From assembly GCA_020629455.1 (NCBI GenBank), contig JAHDDH010000002.1:1-43348 (forward strand): 43,348 bases of DNA, in the 5' to 3' direction. Positions 1 through 6,247 of the stretch are shown here, in pieces. This stretch comes from Cytophagales bacterium (lineage in GTDB: Bacteria > Bacteroidota > Bacteroidia > Cytophagales > Amoebophilaceae). Made by a program: the position numbers and the translations under genes. The first letter of the stretch is position 1; each line of letters begins with the position of its first letter. The notes beneath the pieces were generated by a model. It was not told the DNA's origin. It saw only the letters and a program-made list of their open reading frames with translations, and ran no database searches.

Positions 1-53
1 TATTAGACCTGCCGCTAGCGTTTATCCTGAGCCAGGATCAAACTCTCTAGGGT
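1..53 (-). rRNA. rrs: 16S ribosomal RNA, 5' end only (runs off the left edge)
   Basis: Read on the minus strand, positions 46 down to 28 give the universal 16S start AGAGTTTGATCCTGGCTCAG, followed by GATAAACGCTAGCGGCAGG, a Bacteroidota-like continuation. By alignment with E. coli numbering (A8 at position 46) the mature 5' end falls near position 53. Only about 53 nt are present; the rest of the gene lies outside the window, so operon structure cannot be judged. Confidence 0.93.
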
Positions 54-131
54 AATTTTTTAATTTTAATAAAACATATATTGCTATACGTTTACTAAAA
101 TCAAAAAATGATTTAATTTTTTGCTTACGAT

Positions 132-147
132 AATTGTCAAAGAACAG
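132..147 (-). promoter_or_regulatory. boxA-like antitermination element in the 16S leader
   Basis: On the minus strand positions 146 to 135 read TGTTCTTTGACA. This matches 10 of 12 bases of the E. coli rRNA boxA core TGCTCTTTAACA, which is bound by NusB-S10 in rRNA leader transcripts. It lies about 80 nt before the 16S 5' end and downstream of the promoter-like boxes, where a leader boxA belongs. The assignment rests on sequence similarity and position. Confidence 0.6.
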
Positions 148-196
148 AATGTTTGTTTCATATTTTAAAAACGATGTTTTTTATATGAAAGTGTTA

Positions 197-228
197 CAAA
201 TATAACTATAATTTTTTATTTAAACAAC
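197..228 (-). promoter_or_regulatory. Bacteroidota-type promoter for the 16S rRNA gene
   Basis: On the minus strand GTTG (228-225) is followed by exactly 20 nt and then TATATTTG (204-197). This fits the Bacteroidota housekeeping sigma consensus, TTTG or TTG at -33 and TAnnTTTG at -7, with usual spacing. Transcription would start near 190 and read through the boxA-like element into 16S. The -33 box lies only a few bases from the divergent HIT gene start. Confidence 0.6.
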
Positions 229-233
229 TAAAT

Positions 234-629
234 ATGTCCTCTATTTTTCAAAAAATCATAGAAAAAAAAATACCAGCATATATTATTGCAGAAAATGATT
301 TCTGTATCGCTTTTTTGGATATTCATCCCATTGCATTGGGTCATACGCTCATTGTACCTAAAAAACAAACAGATTATTTATTTGATTTGGATGATCATAT
401 TTTTGTTGCATTGCATGTATTTACTAAAAAAATAGCATTGGCTATAGATTACTCAGTAGATTGTTTGAGGGTAGGAATGGCAGTGGTGGGATTAGAAGTG
501 CCACATGCGCATATACATCTCGTGCCTTTGCAGAGTGCTTATGATATTGATTTCAAAAAACAACGACTATGTTTGTCGTCTGTAGCATTTGAAAAGCTAG
601 CACAAAAAATCAAAAAAAATATAACATAA
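234..629 (+). CDS. HIT (histidine triad) family nucleotide-binding hydrolase
   Basis: A 131-residue single-domain HIT protein; the family hydrolyses or transfers nucleoside monophosphates from purine nucleotide conjugates. The triad is HAHIHLVPL at residues 91-99 with His91, His93 and His95, and the N-terminal FLDIHPIALGHTLIVPK block is typical of the family. The N-terminal zinc cysteines found in some HIT proteins are absent, as in many Bacteroidota homologues. The ATG at 234 is the only good start and the length is normal. It is divergent from the 16S promoter and followed 41 nt later by folA. The physiological substrate cannot be read from sequence. Confidence 0.9.
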   Translation: MSSIFQKIIEKKIPAYIIAENDFCIAFLDIHPIALGHTLIVPKKQTDYLFDLDDHIFVALHVFTKKIALAIDYSVDCLRVGMAVVGLEVPHAHIHLVPLQSAYDIDFKKQRLCLSSVAFEKLAQKIKKNIT

Positions 630-670
630 TCACGTTGTTCAATACTTGAAATAAGACCATTAAAATAAAA

Positions 671-1210
671 ATGATCAAATCCATTATCGTAGCAAAGTCA
701 AAAAATCATGTGATTGGTGTTCAAGGAAAACTGCCTTGGCATTTACCCAAAGATTTACAATTTTTTAAGCAAAAAACCTGGGGACATCATGTGATGATGG
801 GCCGAAAAACGTATGAATCTCTGGGAAGGCCTCTCAAAAACCGTGTGTTGATTATAGTCACACGCCAAAAAAATTATCAAATAAACGGAGGAATAGCGGT
901 AGCCACCATCCAAAAAGGTTTTGATTTTGCAAAAAAATCAGGAGAAAATGAACTATTTATCGCAGGAGGAGGCCATATTTATCAACAGACGATTGAGGTT
1001 GCCGACAAAATTTATAGTACGTTGGTACATACGGTGATCACAGGAGATACTTATTTTCCTATGATTGACACACAAATTTTTTCAAAAAAAAATACCAGTG
1101 TACATACAAAAAATGAAAAACACATACATGACTTTTGCTTTGAACTATGGGAAAGGGCCTTGCCGTGTGCGCTTCCATGCGTCCATGCATACATAAATCC
1201 CATGGATTGA
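671..1210 (+). CDS. folA: Dihydrofolate reductase
   Basis: Cytosolic NADPH-dependent reduction of dihydrofolate to tetrahydrofolate. The N-terminal MIKSIIVAKSKNHVIG strand, the KLPWHLPKDLQFFK substrate loop with the catalytic acidic residue, the GRKTYESLGRPL cofactor loop and the FIAGGGHIY motif are all present. The homologous part ends at about residue 165 (FCFELWER). The last 14 residues, including a duplicated ALPC, are not recognisable DHFR and may be a drifted tail. No thyA lies next to it. It is the only classical folate gene in the window; the CADD homologue at 30953-31618 would supply p-aminobenzoate to the same pathway. Confidence 0.95.
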   Translation: MIKSIIVAKSKNHVIGVQGKLPWHLPKDLQFFKQKTWGHHVMMGRKTYESLGRPLKNRVLIIVTRQKNYQINGGIAVATIQKGFDFAKKSGENELFIAGGGHIYQQTIEVADKIYSTLVHTVITGDTYFPMIDTQIFSKKNTSVHTKNEKHIHDFCFELWERALPCALPCVHAYINPMD

Positions 1211-1457
1211 TACTCTATGCAGCAAAAATATTCAGTGACCATAGCATGGTGAGTATATTATTAATACTATCCATTTGAAAAAATCATATGATGATCAAAA
1301 AAATTTGAATGGGTTATTTGCTGATGGATGACTTTTTATTGCATAATCAAAAGGATTTGATCTTTATTTAAAAATATATTCTGAATTCATCCATCATCCT
1401 TTGGAAAGATTTTTTCAACAAAATTTTTCTTTATTCAAAATAATTTTCTAAACAACA

Positions 1458-2660
1458 ATGATATCCTCACTCAAAAAAAAAATACAACACCTGACAACAA
1501 AATATATTCCAGAAGTAGTCTCCATACGAAGACATCTACACCAATACCCGGAATTATCTTACCAAGAATATCAAACAGCGGCATATATTGCTCAAAAAAT
1601 TGAAGAAAAAGGCATCCATATACAAAAAAATATCGCAAAAACAGGTCTTTTGGCTACGATTCAAGGTAAAAACCCAAAAAAAAAAAAAATTATGCTCCGG
1701 GCAGATATCGATGCTTTGCCTATCAAAGAAAAAAATGTAAGTCCTTATACATCTAAACATTCAGGAGTTATGCATGCTTGTGGTCATGATGTACACACAG
1801 CCTCTTTGATAGGCGTGATCTATGTTTTGGAAACATTGAAGGATAATTTTGAAGGTACTATCCAATGTATTTTTCAACCAGGGGAAGAACAATTACCTGG
1901 AGGGGCCAGTTTAATGATCAAAGAAAAAATTTTAGAAAACCCTACACCTTCCCTCATCATTGGCCAACATGTAGATCCTACATTGCCTGTAGGAACAGTA
2001 GGCTTTACAGAAGGGTATGCAATGGCTAGTGGAGATGTTTTACATTTAAAAGTACAAGGAAAAGGAGGACATGCTGCCATGCCACATACAACGATCAATC
2101 CTATTATCCTCAGTGCACATATCGTGTTAGCATTGCAGCAAATTGTAAACAACTACAGAGATCCTTTGCATCCTACAGTGCTCTCTTTTGGAAAAATACA
2201 GGCTGGAGAAGCTGAAAATATTATTCCCAATCATGCCATCATACAAGGTATTTTGAGAACTTTTGATACATCATGGAGAAAAGAAGCCCACAAAAAAATT
2301 ATACAAATTGCCCAACACACAGCTCAAGCAGGTGGAGGTGATTGTGTAGTGACAATTCAAAAAGGATACCCTGCGCTCTACAATGACCCTCATTGGCATG
2401 CATTGATGATGCATGCAGCGGGATTGTATATTGAAAAAAAACACATTCAAAAAGTACCCCTCCTCATGACGACAGAAGATTTTGCTTATTACACACAAAA
2501 AATACCTGGCTGCTTTTATAGAATAGGCGTAGGAAATGCAGAAAAATATATTACTCCTTTGCATACAGACACTTTTGATGTAGATGAATCAGTGTTCAAA
2601 ACAAGCATAGCTCTAATGAGCTGGCTTGCTATACAGGCTTTGCAAAACATCCATACATGA
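1458..2660 (+). CDS. M20 family metallo-amidohydrolase (aminoacylase / hippurate hydrolase type)
   Basis: A 400-residue zinc-dependent hydrolase removing N-acyl groups from amino acids or small peptides. Visible motifs are RADIDALPI (81-89), the metal-ligand block HACGHDVH (Cys108, His110), FQPGEEQLPGGA with catalytic Glu143/Glu144, MPHTTINP in the dimerisation lid domain, TTEDFAYY, and the C-terminal LHTDTFDVDE with a metal-ligand His. All catalytic positions look intact. Its stop codon overlaps the next start as ATGA (2657-2660), so translation is probably coupled. Codons near residues 72-77 contain a run of 14 A (1676-1689). The acyl group is unknown; pairing with a racemase-like neighbour suggests N-succinyl or N-acetyl amino acids. 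Confidence 0.9.
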   Translation: MISSLKKKIQHLTTKYIPEVVSIRRHLHQYPELSYQEYQTAAYIAQKIEEKGIHIQKNIAKTGLLATIQGKNPKKKKIMLRADIDALPIKEKNVSPYTSKHSGVMHACGHDVHTASLIGVIYVLETLKDNFEGTIQCIFQPGEEQLPGGASLMIKEKILENPTPSLIIGQHVDPTLPVGTVGFTEGYAMASGDVLHLKVQGKGGHAAMPHTTINPIILSAHIVLALQQIVNNYRDPLHPTVLSFGKIQAGEAENIIPNHAIIQGILRTFDTSWRKEAHKKIIQIAQHTAQAGGGDCVVTIQKGYPALYNDPHWHALMMHAAGLYIEKKHIQKVPLLMTTEDFAYYTQKIPGCFYRIGVGNAEKYITPLHTDTFDVDESVFKTSIALMSWLAIQALQNIHT

Positions 2661-3649
2661 TTTCTTTACGGCTTTTGCCTGGTACATTACATTTTAAAAA
2701 ACCTTTCAAAACAGCGAAACAAACCTTCACAAAACAAAAAACATACTTTGTGCAGTGTGTTGATGATCAAACACCAGATAAAAAAGGCTGGGGAGAAGCA
2801 AGTCCTATTCCACAATATAGTGTAGATAATATAGAATATTTTCAAAAAACATTACAAAAATGCAGTCATGTTTTAAATCAACAGGGAATCCCTGGCAATC
2901 ATCAGGAAATTTTTAAATACATCGAACAAAACATCTCCCCCTCTCTGCCGGCTTTGCGTTTGGGGGTAGAAATGGCGATTTTAAATTATATCCAACAAGG
3001 CAACAAAAAATGGTTTCAATTTAAAAAAAAAAAATTATTGTCAAATGCTCTCATTTCTCTAGACACGCATGAAAAAATGTGGAAAAATATTTTTTCAAAA
3101 AAAAAACAAGGTTTTACCCATATCAAAATAAAAATCAGTAAACATCATTTCAGCTTCATTCGAACATTGTTACAAGATTTGAAAAAAAGAGCCCCTGAAA
3201 TGATCATTCGCTTGGATGCAAACGGTGATTTTCATCCAGAAGAAGTGCATGATTATTTAGCGCAGCTCAAACCTTACCCTATCCAAGCTATTGAACAACC
3301 CATTGCACCAAAATACCGTCAATCCTTACAAAAATTATGCCGACAAAGCCCTATCCCTATTGCTTTGGATGAGTCTTTGATACAAGCAGATATCAACATT
3401 TTATCCACCATACGTCCGCATTACATTGTTTTAAAGCCTGTATATCTGGGAGGATTTTATGCTTGCAAGCAATGGATTTCCGCTGCGGAACAACAGGGCA
3501 TTGGTTGGTGGATGACCGTAGGATTGGAGTCTCCTTTGGGCACACAGGCCATTCGACAGTTTTTGCATCATCATGATTATTATCATATGGTGCATGGTTT
3601 GGATAATGACGATTGGTATAAAAAAATAAAGGATATAAATTTATTTTAA
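2657..3649 (+). CDS. Enolase-superfamily protein of the MenC / N-acylamino-acid racemase group
   Basis: A 330-residue (beta/alpha)8 enzyme related to o-succinylbenzoate synthase. Catalytic residues are present: KIKIK at 157-161 (acid/base Lys159), metal ligands Asp187 (RLDANGDF), Glu213 (AIEQPI) and Asp238 (ALDES), and the second base Lys260 (VLKP). The segment WWMTVGLESPLGTQAI near 284-299 is typical of MenC/NSAR proteins and unlike dipeptide epimerases. Members of this group do menaquinone synthesis, N-succinylamino-acid racemisation, or both. No other men gene is in the window, and the start overlaps an M20 hydrolase by 4 nt, an arrangement known for D- to L-amino-acid conversion. Function is therefore left open. 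Confidence 0.8.
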   Translation: MISLRLLPGTLHFKKPFKTAKQTFTKQKTYFVQCVDDQTPDKKGWGEASPIPQYSVDNIEYFQKTLQKCSHVLNQQGIPGNHQEIFKYIEQNISPSLPALRLGVEMAILNYIQQGNKKWFQFKKKKLLSNALISLDTHEKMWKNIFSKKKQGFTHIKIKISKHHFSFIRTLLQDLKKRAPEMIIRLDANGDFHPEEVHDYLAQLKPYPIQAIEQPIAPKYRQSLQKLCRQSPIPIALDESLIQADINILSTIRPHYIVLKPVYLGGFYACKQWISAAEQQGIGWWMTVGLESPLGTQAIRQFLHHHDYYHMVHGLDNDDWYKKIKDINLF

Positions 3650-3925
3650 TTCTAAAAACAAAAGAATTTCTTGATAAATCGCAACTAACGATGATTTAAA
3701 ATTTTTAAATCTAAATTTGATAATTGTTTTATGCAAAAAATAAAAAATGGTCTACTGTTTGATCGTTTTATGGTTTTATTTTTTGAGCAATCAAAATTTT
3801 TATGAATCAATTTTTAAAATCAACGAAGCAAAGATATCTAATCTATTATCCTTAGGAGGCTAGGTTTAAATCATGTTTGAAAGCTTCAATGAATGGCTTC
3901 AAAAAATTATTTATCTGAAAATTTT

Positions 3926-4942
3926 TTAATCAATAACTGCAGGAACATATTTTTGCCATTTTTCTATAATTTTTTGAAAATCTGCTGGCCAAGGACTTTC
4001 GAAATACATTTCTTTTTTTGTGACAGGATGTACAAAGCCTAAAGCATGGGCATGTAGTGCTTGTCTTGGTATAATTTTAAAACCATTTTGCACAAAAGAT
4101 TTATACTTAGCAAACAAAGGGCCTTTTATAATTTTATCTCCTCCATACACACCATCGTTAAAAACAGGATGACCAATGGCTTGCATATGGGTACGAATTT
4201 GATGTGTTCTTCCGGTTTCTAGGGTGCATTCCAATAAAGAGACATAAGTGAATGTTTCCAAAATACGATAATGTGTGATGGCATGTTTCCCTAGCGTAGC
4301 ATCTTTAAAGGTGGCCATCAGGGTTCTATTTTTAGGATGCCGGCCTACATTGATCTGAATGGTATCGGTATCATTAGAGGGAATACCCCAAACCAGGGCA
4401 TGGTATTTTCTTTGGATGGTATGATGAAAAAATTGTTTAGACAGAGCAGTCATGCTGGCTTCTGTTTTGGCAATAACCAAAAGGCCAGAGGTGTCTTTGT
4501 CTAATCGATGGACAATTCCTGGACGAATTTTGTCTTTGTTTTGATGAGGAAGGTTTTGAAAATGGTATAAAAGGGCATGAGCCAAAGTGCCGCTGTAATT
4601 GTTGTAGCCTGGATGTACCACCATGCCTGCTTTTTTGTTGATAATGCATATGCTTTCGTCTTCATATACAATTTCTAGAGGGATATTTTCTGGTTGTATT
4701 TCATCGAAGGCTGGAGGTGTAGGGAGTACTACTTTGATGATATCTTTGGGTTGTACTTTGTAATTGGCCTTGATATTTTTTTCATTGACCAGAACGAAAT
4801 CATTTTTTATGGCTTGTTGTACTTTGTTGCGTGTGGCGTTGGCTATCTTGTCTGTCAGGAATTGATCTATGCGGTAGGGTTTTTGTTGAGGATCTACGAT
4901 GATGGTGTGGTGTAGAAATAATTTTTCTTCAGGAGGATTCAT
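3926..4942 (-). CDS. rluD: RluA/RluD-family 23S rRNA pseudouridine synthase
   Basis: A 338-residue enzyme converting uridines of large-subunit rRNA to pseudouridine. An S4 RNA-binding domain occupies about residues 18-75 (RIDQFLTDK through KVQPKDIIKV), followed by the catalytic domain with HRLDKDTSGLLVIAKT, where the Asp after RL is the nucleophile. GRTHQIRTHMQAIGHPV and a final ALHAHALGFVHP block confirm the RluA family. Length is typical. It converges with the MenC-like gene across a 276-nt gap (3650-3925) that shows no clear gene, and diverges from the SemiSWEET gene. RluD is the most likely member because of the S4 domain; RluC specificity is not excluded. Confidence 0.9.
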   Translation of the reverse strand: MNPPEEKLFLHHTIIVDPQQKPYRIDQFLTDKIANATRNKVQQAIKNDFVLVNEKNIKANYKVQPKDIIKVVLPTPPAFDEIQPENIPLEIVYEDESICIINKKAGMVVHPGYNNYSGTLAHALLYHFQNLPHQNKDKIRPGIVHRLDKDTSGLLVIAKTEASMTALSKQFFHHTIQRKYHALVWGIPSNDTDTIQINVGRHPKNRTLMATFKDATLGKHAITHYRILETFTYVSLLECTLETGRTHQIRTHMQAIGHPVFNDGVYGGDKIIKGPLFAKYKSFVQNGFKIIPRQALHAHALGFVHPVTKKEMYFESPWPADFQKIIEKWQKYVPAVID

Positions 4943-5102
4943 CTTGTGAATTTACAAGAAAAATTTTTGAAGGGATGATTGCCTAAAGGCAAAGCAGATA
5001 AAAAGGATCTTTTTCAAGGAAATCTTTAACAAAAAGTCAATATTGGGTAATAGTTTATTTAAATTTTCTTTTTTTTAATATCTGTGTCTTGACCATTCAT
5101 TC

Positions 5103-5360
5103 ATGCATTTAATCACTCATATCATTGGTATATCCGCAGGAATTTTATCTATTGTTTCTTTATTTCCGCAAATACATAAAATTTATACTTCAAAATCTGC
5201 CAAAGATTTGTCTTACGGCATGTTGATTGGCTTTCTCATCACGTCTGTATTATGGACTGTTTATGGATTGATGACTTTAGAAGTCATTGTTTTTTCTGTG
5301 AATATGATTATGTTTTTATGTTCTCTTCTGCTCTTTTACCTTAAAAGAAAATATTCTTAA
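5103..5360 (+). CDS. SemiSWEET (PQ-loop) small transporter
   Basis: An 85-residue protein with three predicted membrane helices, one triple-helix bundle. The first helix carries the PQ motif in SLFPQIHKIY (near residues 20-29), and the second has SYGMLIGFLITSVLWTVYGL. Bacterial SemiSWEETs work as homodimers forming one sugar pathway across the inner membrane; lipid or amino-acid substrates are conceivable for divergent members. The gene stands alone between rluD, which is divergent, and the lipoprotein operon, which is convergent. In a host-dependent cell a sugar facilitator would make sense, but the substrate is an inference. Confidence 0.85.
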   Translation: MHLITHIIGISAGILSIVSLFPQIHKIYTSKSAKDLSYGMLIGFLITSVLWTVYGLMTLEVIVFSVNMIMFLCSLLLFYLKRKYS

Positions 5361-5460
5361 ATCAATATAAACAAGCAGTTTATTTGTTTAGAAAATATTT
5401 TTTTGAGAAGAAGAAAATTTGATGTGTGTAGAATATTTTGTGGGGAGGGATAAGGAAAAT

Positions 5461-5498
5461 AAAAAATCCCACACGCCAAAAAATTTGAGCATGTGGGA
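5461..5498 (-). terminator. Rho-independent terminator of the lipoprotein operon
   Basis: Arms 5467-5476 and 5489-5498 pair over 10 bp with one G-T wobble around a 12-nt loop. On the minus strand the stem is followed by six T (5466-5461) and then more T-rich sequence. The plus strand has no T tract, so it serves the minus-strand gene ending at 5536. Confidence 0.8.
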
Positions 5499-5535
5499 CT
5501 AAAAAATAGGCTATTATCTTAGTGCATTGAACAAA

Positions 5536-6243
5536 TTACTCTTCATTTTCTTCAAAAATAAGATTATTCAACTGCCCCCAAGGCTTTAAAGACGCTGCAT
5601 AATCAAGAATACTTGCATCTATACCTCCATGTTCTACTAAACGAGATACTTTTTTTTTCACTTTGAAAAACTCTTTTTCTGGTAAAATTTTTGTGTATTT
5701 ATATAGGTCAAATTGAATATTATACGGGGTCTTAGTTTGTAGATAAGTTTTTAAGTGTGGTCTCAAACCATAGCCATAACTATATCTTTCTCTTAACAAT
5801 GCAGTGTAATCATAATAGAAATCTTCAATGGTATTTAGAGCATATATCCAATAAACATATTGAACATAATACTTTTTTAGCATTGTGAGTTCTTCTGCAT
5901 TTTTGATTATATATATTGTATCCACGCTTGTTAAATTATCTATAATTGACTCTTCATTTTCTTGAGACATCAATATTTTCAGTTGATCAATTATTTTTTT
6001 TATCTCTGTTGTGATATAGTCTTTTAACGCTTCTTGATTCACTGATTTATCATGCAACATAGACTGCAAAAAAATATCTAGCGCTTGAATACTTTCTATT
6101 TCTTTTATTTTTTTTTCTAGCTGTTCATAATGCGCTTTTGTTTGGACTGATATTTTATCACCTGCATTTGTACTGTGTTGGTATTTTACACTCTTACAAG
6201 ATATAAAAGCTACAAAAAGAGTGAAATAAAATTTTTTATGCAT
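5536..6243 (-). CDS. Putative lipoprotein, second gene of a two-lipoprotein operon
   Basis: A 235-residue protein I do not recognise. The N-terminus (MHKK, a hydrophobic stretch, then FISC) is a lipoprotein signal with the lipidated cysteine at residue 16, so it is probably envelope-anchored. The rest is mostly helical and charged, with likely coiled-coil stretches around residues 35-95 (KAHYEQLEKKIKEIESIQAL) and several tyrosine-rich segments (YYVQYVYWIY, FYYDYTALL). It starts only 4 nt after the stop of the large OTU-like lipoprotein gene and ends in a strong terminator, so the two are almost certainly co-transcribed. It may be a partner of the upstream protein. Confidence 0.7.
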   Translation of the reverse strand: MHKKFYFTLFVAFISCKSVKYQHSTNAGDKISVQTKAHYEQLEKKIKEIESIQALDIFLQSMLHDKSVNQEALKDYITTEIKKIIDQLKILMSQENEESIIDNLTSVDTIYIIKNAEELTMLKKYYVQYVYWIYALNTIEDFYYDYTALLRERYSYGYGLRPHLKTYLQTKTPYNIQFDLYKYTKILPEKEFFKVKKKVSRLVEHGGIDASILDYAASLKPWGQLNNLIFEENEE

Positions 6244-6247
6244 GGTC

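Noticed and set aside
1323-1395. GATGGATG / CATCCATC inverted repeat upstream of the M20 gene as an operator or terminator
   Set aside because: Arms are 8 bp with a 57-nt spacer and no T tract; likely chance in a 247-nt gap.
3731-3805. 24-codon ATG frame in the rluD/MenC-like convergent gap
   Set aside because: Short, AT-rich, no recognisable motif or signal; expected by chance in such sequence.
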